Source: Modicisalibacter xianhensis
GTDB taxonomy: Bacteria > Pseudomonadota > Gammaproteobacteria > Pseudomonadales > Halomonadaceae
Reading direction: 5' to 3'
Assembly: GCF_900113605.1 (NCBI RefSeq)
Contig: NZ_FOPY01000001.1
Location: 131,669-195,668 of the forward strand
DNA length: 64,000 nucleotides
The position numbers and the translations under genes were made by a program. The notes under the pieces were generated by a model. It ran no database searches. It was given only the letters and a program-made list of their open reading frames with translations, and had not been told where the DNA came from. The first letter of the stretch is position 1. Each line of letters begins with the position of its first letter. This document shows, piece by piece, positions 43,138 through 51,898 of the stretch.

Positions 43138-44064
43138 ATGTTCTCCGGCCTGCTACTGATTCTGCTGCCCCTGATACTCGGCTACCTGGTGCCGGTACGC
43201 CAGCCGCGCCTGCAGGAAACCATCAATCGCGGCGTCAACGCCTCGGTCTATGCCATCCTTGGTCTGATGGGCATCAGCCTGACAGGCCTGGACAACCTCA
43301 GCGAGGAGCTGGCGCGCATGGGCGGCCAGGCGGCGCTGCTGTTTCTGATCATCACCCCGGTCAACCTGCTCGCCCTGTGGTGGCTTTCTCAGCGCAGCCG
43401 CTTGCATGCCGGCCAGTCGAAGGCGGTCGCCAACGCCCCGACCAGCAAGCTGGCCGCCCTGCAGGGCTCGCTGCAATTGGCCGGCGTGGTCGTACTGGGC
43501 GTATTGCTCGGCGTCGTCGTTTCCAGGCTCGGCTGGGAGGCAGCGCCCGCCCACGCCGAACGACTCGCCGAATGGGTGCTGTATGCCCTGCTCGCGCTGA
43601 TTGGCTGCCAACTGCGCAATTCGGGAATGCCGCTCCGGCAGATTCTGCTCAATCGTCATGGCCTGGCCATCGCCTCGACGGTGGCGGCCAGCTCGTTGGC
43701 GGCCGGACTGCTGGCTGCCCCATTGCTCGACCTGCGCTGGAACGAAGGGCTGGCCATGGCCGCCGGCTTCGGCTGGTATTCGCTGTCAGGTATCCTGATC
43801 GGCGATCAGCTCGGCCCAGTGCTGGGCGGCGTCGCCTTCTTCAATGACCTGGCGCGCGAACTGCTGGCCTTCCTGCTGATCCCACTGGTCATCCATCGCG
43901 CCACGCCGCTGGCCATCGGTTATGGCGGTGCGACATCGATGGACTTCACGTTGCCGGTCATCCAGCAACATGGCGGCGTTGCCTGCGTGCCTATCGCCGT
44001 GGTCAGCGGCTTCATTCTCTCGCTGCTGTCGCCGCCACTGATCCTGTTGCTGCTTTCGGTCTAG
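43138..44064 (+). CDS. lysO: LysO-family lysine exporter
   Basis: 308 residues; ATG at 43138 with AAGGAG five bases upstream. About eight to ten membrane helices with family motifs NASVYAILGLMGISLTGL, GFGWYSLSGILIGDQLGP and GGATSMDFTLPVIQQ (conserved acidic residue in the latter). LysO (YbjE) exports L-lysine and its toxic analogue thialysine. Confidence 0.9.
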   Translation: MFSGLLLILLPLILGYLVPVRQPRLQETINRGVNASVYAILGLMGISLTGLDNLSEELARMGGQAALLFLIITPVNLLALWWLSQRSRLHAGQSKAVANAPTSKLAALQGSLQLAGVVVLGVLLGVVVSRLGWEAAPAHAERLAEWVLYALLALIGCQLRNSGMPLRQILLNRHGLAIASTVAASSLAAGLLAAPLLDLRWNEGLAMAAGFGWYSLSGILIGDQLGPVLGGVAFFNDLARELLAFLLIPLVIHRATPLAIGYGGATSMDFTLPVIQQHGGVACVPIAVVSGFILSLLSPPLILLLLSV

Positions 44065-44093
44065 GGCAGCGCAGGACTGAGTTTCGAGAATTA

Positions 44094-44115
44094 CACGTTT
44101 CTTGCACGTTTCGTG
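44094..44115 (+). promoter_or_regulatory. Tandem 11-bp direct repeat, candidate response-regulator (BaeR-type) box
   Basis: CACGTTTCTTG (44094-44104) is followed at once by CACGTTTCGTG (44105-44115), ten of eleven bases identical. Tandem 11-bp repeats are the usual site for OmpR-family dimers. A related sequence (13 of 15 bases) is upstream of spy at 50781-50795. It lies 61 bp before the adaptor start; GATAGT at 44140-44145 could be a -10. Confidence 0.5.
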
Positions 44116-44176
44116 AGCAATCCCTGCATGGCGATGTCCGATAGTGGCCTGACTCATCGGAACAACGAGCCCATGC

Positions 44177-45484
44177 ATGCCTTCACGTCTCTCTTATCGC
44201 TCTCCTGTCTCGGTGCACCGACAGGCAGGCCGTAGCCATTGGGGCACATTGGCCGCACTGCTGGCCATCGCCTTGGGTCTCAGCATCGGTTATTGGCTGC
44301 TCAGCCAGCCGCCTCGTGTCGAACGTCGTGCCGCGCCGCCATCCCCGGCCCCGCGTGTCGAGGTCGTCCGCCCCGACACCGGTGCCGTTGCGCCTGTCAT
44401 CCAAGGTTATGGCCGTGTCGTGGCAGCTCGCCAGACTGACGTTGCCGCACGCGTGGGGGGACGCCTCATGACCTTCAGCGAGATAGCCGAGCCGGGGCGT
44501 GTGGTCGAGGACGACGCAGCACTGGCGACCCTGGACGCCAGCGACTACCGGCTGGCAGTGCGCAGCGCCGAGGCCGCGCTAGCCCAGGCCGAAGCCGAGC
44601 TGGCCGTCGAGCGTGGCGAACAGATCCGGGCCCGTAGCGATTACGAGTCCTTCGGTCGCCAGCTTTCCGCTGAGCGGCGAGCACTGGTGTTGCGCGAGCC
44701 CCAGCTGAAATCCGCTCAGGCCGCCGTGACCAGTGCCGAAGTCGCCCTCGAAACGGCCCAGCTTGACCTGGCCCGTACCGAGATCAAGGCGCCCTACCGG
44801 GCCATGATCCAGGAGCGCCTGGTTGGACCGGGCAGTGAGATTTCCGCCAACACCGCCGTACTCAGCCTGGTCGACGTGGGACACTTCTGGATCCGCGTCT
44901 CGCTGCCCAGCGAGGAACTGACCTGGCTGAACACCGGCGAAGGCAGCACCCCGGGAGCCAGCGTTCGCCTGACCAGCCGTGGCTGGCCCGCTGGCGTCTA
45001 CCGTGAGGGCCGGGTGTTCTCCGTGCTGCCCGATCTCGAAGAGAGTGGCCTGCTGGCTCAGGTACTGGTGCGTGTCGATGATCCCCTGGCCCTGGAGAAT
45101 GACGCCCCGGCGCTGCGACTGGGCGATCTGGTCAACGCCACCTTCGAGGCCACGCCCCGCGATGGCTTGATTGCACTGCCCACCCTGGCCCTGCGCGACG
45201 GCAATCGGGTATGGGTCGCCAGCGAGGATGACCAGTTGCAGATACGCAAGGTCAACGTGGTCTACCGTGGCGAGGAGCGCGTCTTGCTCGATGCCGACGA
45301 CTCGGCGTTGAATGCCGACCAGCGTGTCATCGTCAGCAACCTCGGCCAGGCACGTGAAGGGATGGCTCTGCGTATCGCCGGCGACACCCAGGATAGCGAT
45401 GCCATAGCGGCCGACACTCGCGAGCCCAGGCAAGGTGCCGCAAGCGACGATACAGCGCCGCGCGCCGAGGAGGCTAGCTCATGA
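44177..45484 (+). CDS. RND efflux periplasmic adaptor (membrane fusion protein)
   Basis: 435 residues with an N-terminal signal-anchor helix (LAALLAIALGLSIGYWLL). It has the lipoyl half-motifs (VIQGYGRVVAARQTDVAARVGGRL and TEIKAPYRAMIQERLVGPG), a central helical hairpin of about 70 residues, then a beta-barrel domain. It joins the inner-membrane pump to an outer-membrane channel not encoded here. The stop overlaps the pump start (ATGA). The last 30 residues are acidic and Ala/Ser-rich, beyond the usual end of the family. Confidence 0.9.
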   Translation: MPSRLSYRSPVSVHRQAGRSHWGTLAALLAIALGLSIGYWLLSQPPRVERRAAPPSPAPRVEVVRPDTGAVAPVIQGYGRVVAARQTDVAARVGGRLMTFSEIAEPGRVVEDDAALATLDASDYRLAVRSAEAALAQAEAELAVERGEQIRARSDYESFGRQLSAERRALVLREPQLKSAQAAVTSAEVALETAQLDLARTEIKAPYRAMIQERLVGPGSEISANTAVLSLVDVGHFWIRVSLPSEELTWLNTGEGSTPGASVRLTSRGWPAGVYREGRVFSVLPDLEESGLLAQVLVRVDDPLALENDAPALRLGDLVNATFEATPRDGLIALPTLALRDGNRVWVASEDDQLQIRKVNVVYRGEERVLLDADDSALNADQRVIVSNLGQAREGMALRIAGDTQDSDAIAADTREPRQGAASDDTAPRAEEASS

Positions 45485-48400
45485 TGCGCCAGGGCCCGAT
45501 CGCCTGGATGACCCGCCATGGCGTGGCACCCAACCTGTTGATGCTGGCGCTGCTGATCGGTGGGCTACTGGCCAGCCTGCACATCAAGAAGGAAGTGTTT
45601 CCCGATTTCACGCTGGAATCGATAGCGATCAGTGTCAGTTATTCCGGCGCAACACCGGAAGAGGTCGAGCAGAGCCTACTGCTGGCCATCGAGGCCGAGC
45701 TGGCCGACATCGAAGGGATCGACGAGATCACCTCCACCGCCAGCGAAGGCAGTGGCAGCGTGGAAGTCGACCTGCTGGACGGTGTCGACACCATGCGCGT
45801 CTATCAGGAAATCCAGCAGGCCGTGGATTCCATCACCACGTTCCCGGATGCCGCCGATCCACCTCGCTTCAGCCTGGCAGGGCGTTCGCGCGGCGTTCTC
45901 GAACTGCAGTTGCACGGCGACGTGGATGCCCTGACGCTCAGCGAACTGGGCGAACAGGTACGTACCGAACTGATGTCGGGTACCGACATCACCAAGGTGG
46001 AGTTATCCGGCAACCGCGAGCGCGAAATCCAGGTGCTGCTCGATGAAGAAGCCATTCGCCGCTATGGTCTCAGCCACTTCGCCCTGGCCTCGTTGATTGC
46101 CGACGAAGCCCTGGATCTTGCTGGCGGCAGCCTCGACACCCGAGACAGCGAATGGTTGATTCGCTACCAGGGACGCCGGGAGAGCGCCCAGGCGTTTGCC
46201 GACCTGCCGGTGCGCACCACCACCAATGGCGGCGTGATTCGGCTCGGCGACATCGCCGAGGTACGGGAAGGCCTGGCGGAAAGCGACCGCGAGGTGCTGT
46301 TCAACGGCGAGCCCGGCCTGACGCTGGACGTCTATCAGGTCGGTAACCAGACGCCGCTGGGCATATCGGAGACCGTACGCGGCGAGCTCGATCGCTTGCG
46401 TGCCGATTTGCCCCAAGACGTGTCATTGACGCTGGGCTGGGATAGCTCGGAGATCTACCGGGAACGTCTCGACCTGCTGCTCAAGAATGCCTGGATGGGC
46501 CTGGCTCTGGTACTGGTGCTGATGGCGCTATTCCTCGAGGCGCGCCTGGCCTTCTGGGTCACGCTGGGTATTCCCACCGCGTTTCTCGGCGCCCTGCTGT
46601 TCCTGCCGTGGATGGGCGTGTCGATCAACATGATGTCGATGTTCGCGTTCATCATCGCCCTGGGCATCGTGGTCGACGACGCCATCATGGTCGGCGAGAA
46701 CATCTATGCCTACCGCGAGCAGGGCCACTCGGTACGCGAGGCTGCGGTCCGCGGTGCCCGCGAGATCGCCGTGCCGATCAGCTTTGCCGTGCTCTCGAAC
46801 ATCGTCGCCTTCCTGCCACTGCTCTACCTGCCGGGATTTCTGGGCATGATCATGGGCGTCGTGCCGCTGGTGGTGGTGACGGTGTTCCTGGTGTCCTGGC
46901 TGGAAGCGCTGTTCATCCTGCCTGCCCACCTGGCGCATAGCCGCAAACACGATACCCTGCCGGCATGGCAACAGCCGCTGGAGCGCCTGCGCCTGTTCAT
47001 GCAGGGCGGCCTGCACCGTTTCACGCACCACTTCTTTGCCCCATTCCTGCAACGGACGCTGGATCAGCGTGCACTCACCGTAGCCATTGGCGTGGCGATT
47101 CTTTGCGTGGCACTGGCCTATGCCATGAGTGGTCGACTGGGCTTTTCGCTGATGCCACGCGCAGAGTCCGATCGTGTTCAGGCCAGCGTGACCCTGCCGG
47201 CAGGTAGCCCGATCGCCGCGGACCAGGCAGTCCGCGATGCCTTGCTGGCCAGTGCCTTGCGCCTGGCTGAACGTGATGGTGGGCCAATTATCGAAAGCAC
47301 TCGCACGCACCTGAGCGGTGACAGCCTGGAGGTGCGCCTCGACCTGGCGACGGAGAGCCTGCACGACTGGCCACCTTCGCGGGTGGCACGCGAATGGCGA
47401 CAGCTCGCCGGTGAACTCTCCGGCGTCCAGTCGGTGCGCTTCGAGGCCGATGTCGGCGGACCGGGCAGCGGTGCTGCCCTTACCGTGCGCCTGTCGCATT
47501 CGCAAAGTGCCATGCTTGAGCAAGCCGCAACTGCGCTGGCAGACGCTCTCAATGGCTTCGACGGGGTTACCGAGATCAACAGCGGTATCGCCAATGGCAA
47601 GCCGCAGCTGTCGATCCAACTGTCGCCCGAAGGGCGCGCCCTGGGCCTGACCGGCGCCGACCTGGCCGCCCAACTGCGCGGGCCGTTGCAGGGCGCCACC
47701 GCCCTTGAGCAGCAACGTGGCTCGACGACAGTCAGTGTCGAAGTGCGTCTGCCCCCCGAGGACCGGGACAGTCTCAGCGAACTGGGCCGCCTGCCAATCG
47801 TAACGCCGGACGGTGTCGAAGTGCCGCTGTCGCGGGTCGCGAAAATCAGTACCGGGCGCGCATCCGCCGAGCTGACACGCGTCGATGGCCGCCGGGTGAT
47901 CAGTGTCACGGCCGACGTTACCGACGGGCCGCAGATCAACCGCATACTCAATACCTTGCAAGCGGAGGTCTATCCCGACCTGCGCCAGCGCTATCCCGGC
48001 CTGGCAATCGGCGCCGGCGGCCGCCAGGAGGAAACCGCGGATAATCTCGCCGCATTGAAAACCGCCATGTGGCTGACCCTGGCAGCGCTGTATGCGCTGC
48101 TGGCTATCCCCTTCCGCAGCTATCTTCAACCACTGCTGGTGATGTCGGCGATCCCGTTCGGCATCATCGGGGCGGTGGTCGGCCACATGCTGATGGGCTT
48201 CGGGCTGTCGGTCATCAGCCTGCTGGGCATGCTGGCGCTGTCTGGCGTGGTCATCAACGATGCGCTGGTGCTGATCGACTATGCCAACCGTCGACGTCGC
48301 GAGGGCATGGGACCCCGGGAAGCCATCGTCGCCGCCGCGACCCGCCGCCTGCGGCCGATCATGATGACGACCCTGACCACGTTCCTGGGGCTGGCGCCGA

Positions 48401-48579
48401 TGATCTTCGAAACCTCGCGCCAGGCGCGCTTCATCATTCCCATGGCGATCTCGCTTGGCTTCGGTATCCTGTTCGCCACGGTGATTCTGCTGATTCTGGT
48501 GCCTTGCCTGTACCTGATGCTCGAGAACCTGAGGGCTCGCCTCGGGCTGTCGTCCGCTACCGTCACGGAGGCCTCATGA
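45481..48579 (+). CDS. RND-family efflux pump, inner-membrane permease (AcrB/MdtBC-like)
   Basis: 1032 residues, full length for the HAE-RND family, with twelve membrane helices and two large periplasmic loops. The proton-relay acidic residues are in helix 4 (GIVVDDAIMVGENIY, DD about residues 399-400), and the second-half block GVVINDALVLIDYANRRRR is present. It exports drugs or other amphiphiles by proton antiport. Its 3' end overlaps the histidine kinase start as ATGA, so pump and sensor are made from one message. Substrate unknown; an envelope-stress link follows from the BaeSR/Spy neighbours. Confidence 0.93.
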   Translation: MMRQGPIAWMTRHGVAPNLLMLALLIGGLLASLHIKKEVFPDFTLESIAISVSYSGATPEEVEQSLLLAIEAELADIEGIDEITSTASEGSGSVEVDLLDGVDTMRVYQEIQQAVDSITTFPDAADPPRFSLAGRSRGVLELQLHGDVDALTLSELGEQVRTELMSGTDITKVELSGNREREIQVLLDEEAIRRYGLSHFALASLIADEALDLAGGSLDTRDSEWLIRYQGRRESAQAFADLPVRTTTNGGVIRLGDIAEVREGLAESDREVLFNGEPGLTLDVYQVGNQTPLGISETVRGELDRLRADLPQDVSLTLGWDSSEIYRERLDLLLKNAWMGLALVLVLMALFLEARLAFWVTLGIPTAFLGALLFLPWMGVSINMMSMFAFIIALGIVVDDAIMVGENIYAYREQGHSVREAAVRGAREIAVPISFAVLSNIVAFLPLLYLPGFLGMIMGVVPLVVVTVFLVSWLEALFILPAHLAHSRKHDTLPAWQQPLERLRLFMQGGLHRFTHHFFAPFLQRTLDQRALTVAIGVAILCVALAYAMSGRLGFSLMPRAESDRVQASVTLPAGSPIAADQAVRDALLASALRLAERDGGPIIESTRTHLSGDSLEVRLDLATESLHDWPPSRVAREWRQLAGELSGVQSVRFEADVGGPGSGAALTVRLSHSQSAMLEQAATALADALNGFDGVTEINSGIANGKPQLSIQLSPEGRALGLTGADLAAQLRGPLQGATALEQQRGSTTVSVEVRLPPEDRDSLSELGRLPIVTPDGVEVPLSRVAKISTGRASAELTRVDGRRVISVTADVTDGPQINRILNTLQAEVYPDLRQRYPGLAIGAGGRQEETADNLAALKTAMWLTLAALYALLAIPFRSYLQPLLVMSAIPFGIIGAVVGHMLMGFGLSVISLLGMLALSGVVINDALVLIDYANRRRREGMGPREAIVAAATRRLRPIMMTTLTTFLGLAPMIFETSRQARFIIPMAISLGFGILFATVILLILVPCLYLMLENLRARLGLSSATVTEAS

Positions 48580-50009
48580 GGCGCTTTCCCAAACTGGCCG
48601 TGTCGCGCCTTGGCCTCAAGCTGTTCGCGACGATCCTGATTGTCAACGTCCTGACCAGCGCGCTTATCTTCCTGTTCGTGTCGCGCAGTCTGGACCAAGG
48701 CTTCATCGACTACCTGGAGCGCGTCCAGACCCAGCGCGCCGAAACCTTGGCCACCGCGCTGGGAGAAGAATGGACGGTACGTGGCGATTGGCAGTGGCTG
48801 CAGGACAATGAACGCGCCTGGTTCCGACTGGTCCACCGGCAACTCTGGCCAGACCGCGAGCGTCCACCCCCGGGGATCCAGGGACAGCTGAGCGACCCGC
48901 GAGAATTTCAAGTCCGTGATGCCCAAGGCAACGTGGTCATTGGTCCACCGCCGCCTCGCGACGGCGACGACGAGCGACGCAAGCACAGGCGCCATGAAGC
49001 TCCCCGGGTTCTGCCGATTGTCAGCCAGGGTCAACGAGTCGGCGAGCTGGTCTATCGTCCTCCGCGCGAACTCATGGCACGCATGGACCGTATCTTCATC
49101 GACCGCCAGCAACGCAATCTATTGATTATCGTCGGCTCACTGGCGTTGGCGTCACTACTTCTGGCCGGGGTATTGAGCTGGTGGCTGGGACGCCGCACGC
49201 GAGGCATGGCGCTGGCGACACGCCGCCTGACCGAAGGCGACTACAGCGTGCGCCTTGCTGAGCGCGGACACGACGAACTGTCGCGCCTGGCCCAAGACTT
49301 CAACGTGCTGGCGGAAACACTGGAAGCCAATCGCCGGGCACGCCAGCGTTGGGTCGCCGATATTGCCCATGAGCTTCGCACGCCGCTTGCCGTGCTGCAT
49401 GGCGAGATCGAGGCGATGCAGGATGGGATACGCCCGTTGGACGCCGACAGCCTGGGTTCGCTGTCTCAGGAAGTCGCTCAACTCGAGCGACTGGTTCAGG
49501 ACCTGCGCCTGCTCGCGCAGAGCGATGCCGGCGCACTGGACGTGCATCTGGAAACCCTGGATATTGCCAAGGCGCTCAATGAACGACTCGAGGATGCACG
49601 CGGCTGGCTGGAAAGCGTCGGCATCACACTCGACCTGGCCATTCATGGCCCAGCCCCGATTCGTGGCGACCTGCAGCGTCTGCACCAGTTGTGGAACAAT
49701 CTGCTCAGCAACACGCGCGCCTATACCGATGCACCGGGTCAGCTACGCGTCAGCCTGGACGTGTTGGACAATCAGGTGCGTATTCGCTGGGAGGATAGTG
49801 CACCGGGCGTCAGTGACGAGGAACTTCCCCGCCTGACCGAGCGTCTTTACCGGGTCGAGGCCTCACGCAATCGCCGCCTGGGGGGAAGCGGACTGGGTCT
49901 GTCCATCGCGATGGCCCTGGCCCAGGCACATGGAGGCGACATGCAGGTATCGCATTCGACGCTGGGCGGCCTATGCTGGACGCTGAGATTCCCCTTGGCG
50001 GGGGAATAG
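48576..50009 (+). CDS. baeS: Sensor histidine kinase, BaeS-like
   Basis: 477 residues from the ATG overlapping the pump stop. Membrane helix 1 (LFATILIVNVLTSALIFLFV), a periplasmic sensor of about 130 residues with a charged stretch (PPPRDGDDERRKHRRHEAP), helix 2 (LLIIVGSLALASLLLAGVL), HAMP, HisKA with the phospho-His in IAHELRTPLAV (about residue 266), and an HATPase domain (WNNLLSNT, GGSGLGLSIAMALAQAHGG). The next gene is the cognate regulator. BaeS senses envelope damage by toxic compounds. Confidence 0.88.
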   Translation: MRRFPKLAVSRLGLKLFATILIVNVLTSALIFLFVSRSLDQGFIDYLERVQTQRAETLATALGEEWTVRGDWQWLQDNERAWFRLVHRQLWPDRERPPPGIQGQLSDPREFQVRDAQGNVVIGPPPPRDGDDERRKHRRHEAPRVLPIVSQGQRVGELVYRPPRELMARMDRIFIDRQQRNLLIIVGSLALASLLLAGVLSWWLGRRTRGMALATRRLTEGDYSVRLAERGHDELSRLAQDFNVLAETLEANRRARQRWVADIAHELRTPLAVLHGEIEAMQDGIRPLDADSLGSLSQEVAQLERLVQDLRLLAQSDAGALDVHLETLDIAKALNERLEDARGWLESVGITLDLAIHGPAPIRGDLQRLHQLWNNLLSNTRAYTDAPGQLRVSLDVLDNQVRIRWEDSAPGVSDEELPRLTERLYRVEASRNRRLGGSGLGLSIAMALAQAHGGDMQVSHSTLGGLCWTLRFPLAGE

Positions 50010-50019
50010 GAGAACCGAA

Positions 50020-50724
50020 GTGAGTGAGCATATCCTGATCGTCGAGGATGAGCCCAAGATCGCTCGACTGATCGCCGACTACCTGTCAGGCAGTGGTTAT
50101 ACACCACATCATCTTTCCCATGGCGACGATGTCCTGCCATGGCTGCTGGACCGGCCCGAGAGCGGCCAGCCGGTACTGGTCCTGCTGGACTTGATGCTGC
50201 CTGGGACCGATGGGTTGACCCTATGTCGGCAAATTCGTCAGCAATGGCCCGGTCTGCCAGTGATCATGTTGACCGCCCGCGTCGAGGAGGTCGATCGCTT
50301 GCTCGGCCTGGAACTGGGCGCCGACGACTACATCTGCAAGCCATTCAGCCCGCGCGAGGTGGTCGCCAGGGTCAAAGCCGTGTTGCGCCGGACCCGAGGC
50401 CCCGAGCCGGAAGATCCGCCAAGTCTTTCCCACAATCAGTTGGTCCTCGACCACGATGGCTGGCGTGCACTGGCCGACGGACGCGACATCGAACTGACTG
50501 CCGTCGAATTCCAGTTGCTCAAGGTGATGATGGCCTCACCGGGACGCATCTTTTCCCGCGACCAACTGATGGATCACATGTATCGCGACCATCGGATCGT
50601 CTCCGAGCGAACCGTGGACAGCCATATCAAGAAATTGCGGCGCAAGATTGCTGATGTCTGGCCCGACCGGGAAGTGATTCGTTCGGTCTATGGCGTGGGC
50701 TACAAGTACCAACCTGAAGAGTAG
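50020..50724 (+). CDS. baeR: OmpR-family response regulator, BaeR-like
   Basis: 234 residues, GTG start with TAGGAGA six bases upstream. Receiver domain with EDEP (about 9-12), phospho-Asp in LLDLMLPGTDG (about residue 56), and Lys in DDYICKPFSPREVV; C-terminal winged helix ending SHIKKLRRKI and VYGVGYKYQ. The block RLLGLELGADDYICKP is close to E. coli BaeR. It follows baeS by 10 bp. Likely targets are its own operon and the adjacent spy gene, through the shared box noted at 44094 and 50781. Confidence 0.9.
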   Translation: MSEHILIVEDEPKIARLIADYLSGSGYTPHHLSHGDDVLPWLLDRPESGQPVLVLLDLMLPGTDGLTLCRQIRQQWPGLPVIMLTARVEEVDRLLGLELGADDYICKPFSPREVVARVKAVLRRTRGPEPEDPPSLSHNQLVLDHDGWRALADGRDIELTAVEFQLLKVMMASPGRIFSRDQLMDHMYRDHRIVSERTVDSHIKKLRRKIADVWPDREVIRSVYGVGYKYQPEE

Positions 50725-50730
50725 CGCCAC

Positions 50731-50755
50731 CAGCGTGCACGGAATGTGCACGCTG
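50731..50755. other. Perfect 10-bp inverted repeat after baeR
   Basis: CAGCGTGCAC-GGAAT-GTGCACGCTG. It makes a strong hairpin a few bases after the baeR stop, but has no T-run; it may attenuate read-through into spy or protect the baeR 3' end. Confidence 0.45.
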
Positions 50756-50780
50756 ATACGCAAAGTCTGTCGATTCGCTT

Positions 50781-50819
50781 CACCTTTCCTGCACGAGCTC
50801 CGCTGACACTGGCAGTGTC
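50781..50819 (+). promoter_or_regulatory. spy upstream region: BaeR-like box and 15-bp palindrome
   Basis: CACCTTTCCTGCACG (50781-50795) matches the efflux operon box CACGTTTCTTGCACG at 13 of 15 bases. Just after it, GACACTG-G-CAGTGTC (50805-50819) is a perfect palindrome 20 bp before the spy start. The box suggests control by the upstream BaeSR-like pair; the palindrome could be a second operator. Confidence 0.45.
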
Positions 50820-50839
50820 CACTTCAAGGAGACACCGTC

Positions 50840-51517
50840 ATGAAACGATCGACTTCTTCTGCCCTGCTGCTGGCTGCCCTGCTCTCCGTCGGTGGCATCA
50901 ATCTGGCCAGTGCTGCGCCTGGCGAAGCCCCGCCTGCCCCAGAGGTAGAACCCCATATGGCCCAGCCCTTCGGGCCGCATGACCGTGTGGAAGCACTGTT
51001 CGATAGCTGGAATCTGGATGACAACCAGAGAGCCGCTTTCGAACAGGCTCAGCAGGCGTATCGCGATCAGCGCCAGGCGCTGCGCGAACAGCATGAGCAA
51101 CGCCTGGCCGACATTTTCGAGGAGGATCAGTTGAAGGCCCTGCGTGCCGTGCAGCGTCCCGGTCCCGGCTTCGATCACGGCCCAGGCTTTGGCCATGGCA
51201 AGCCAAAGCATCACAACCACGGTCCCGTAAAGCAACACAAGCGCATCGGCAATCTCATCGACGCGCTATATACGAGCTGGAGCCTGAGCGACGAACAGCG
51301 CGCCGAGCTGAACGACGCCCGCGAGCAATTCATGAGCGAGGCCAAGGCGCTGCGTGATCAATCCTTCGACAGCCGAGAGGCCAAGCGCGATGCCTTCCAG
51401 GCCCTGCGCAAGAAACATCATCAGGCCATGAGTGATGTCTTGAACGACGAGCAGATGGCGGTTCTCGAACAATTGAAGCCGGCCCCCCGCCACCAGAATG
51501 GGCCAGGCGACGCCTAA
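50840..51517 (+). CDS. spy: Spy/CpxP-like periplasmic chaperone with internal duplication
   Basis: 225 residues, longer than E. coli Spy (about 160). Signal peptide (MKRSTSSALLLAALL, cleavage after ASA). Two copies of a helical Spy repeat: LFDSWNLDDNQRAAFEQA (about residues 51-68) and LYTSWSLSDEQRAELNDA (about 140-157), each with an LTxxQ-type signature. They are joined by a Gly/His-rich linker (GPGFGHGKPKHHNHGP) that may bind metal. AAGGAGA lies before the ATG. Spy is a BaeR target in enterobacteria and protects periplasmic proteins; the gene is directly after baeR here. Confidence 0.85.
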   Translation: MKRSTSSALLLAALLSVGGINLASAAPGEAPPAPEVEPHMAQPFGPHDRVEALFDSWNLDDNQRAAFEQAQQAYRDQRQALREQHEQRLADIFEEDQLKALRAVQRPGPGFDHGPGFGHGKPKHHNHGPVKQHKRIGNLIDALYTSWSLSDEQRAELNDAREQFMSEAKALRDQSFDSREAKRDAFQALRKKHHQAMSDVLNDEQMAVLEQLKPAPRHQNGPGDA

Positions 51518-51547
51518 TGACTTGCCCAGACATGCCGACACCCTTTT

Positions 51548-51572
51548 GCCCATCTCTGGATGGGCTTTTTTT
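51548..51572 (+). terminator. Intrinsic terminator after spy
   Basis: GCCCATC-TCTG-GATGGGC (51548-51565) followed by seven T (51566-51572). Strong rho-independent terminator ending the spy transcript. Confidence 0.88.
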
Positions 51573-51898
51573 CGTCCACAGGATAGGGGAATGCCCTTCC
51601 TTGCAGCTCGCCGGGTCCGTTGGGAAAGTCCGCCAGTTGAATCTGCACCCTGGATGGCGTATTTTTATTAAACGTTCAATCAAAAATAAATTGACGTTTC
51701 GCTCAGCCGTTACCGCCAGGCTCCACACCGAGTGCAGGATGCCGCTCGGCTCTCACTCAGCCAGTTTTTTCTCATGACCGTCCTACGATTCCCAATGGGG
51801 CGGTCGTCAGCAAAAGCTGCTAGAGGGTGAGGAGTTGACAGGACGTCACACCGTAACGCTGATGACACCGCCGTGTTCACCAACAAACGGGGACTTCT
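51573..51898. other. Intergenic region upstream of betT
   Basis: About 330 bp without a supported gene. It contains an A/T-rich patch around 51660-51695 with the BetI-like dyad described separately and a possible -35 TTGACG at 51691-51696; no good -10 was found at the right distance. The rest shows nothing I can name. Confidence 0.4.
51667..51680. promoter_or_regulatory. BetI-like operator upstream of betT
   Basis: ATTAAACGTTCAAT differs at one position from the symmetric ATTGAACGTTCAAT core bound by the TetR-type repressor BetI in choline/betaine loci. It lies about 220 bp before betT. betI itself is not in the window. Confidence 0.45.

Noticed and set aside
46528-48186. 552-codon open frame antisense to the RND pump gene
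   Set aside because: It mirrors the codon pattern of the pump gene on the other strand, is rich in Gln/His/Arg typical of antisense GC-rich frames, and has no family motif.
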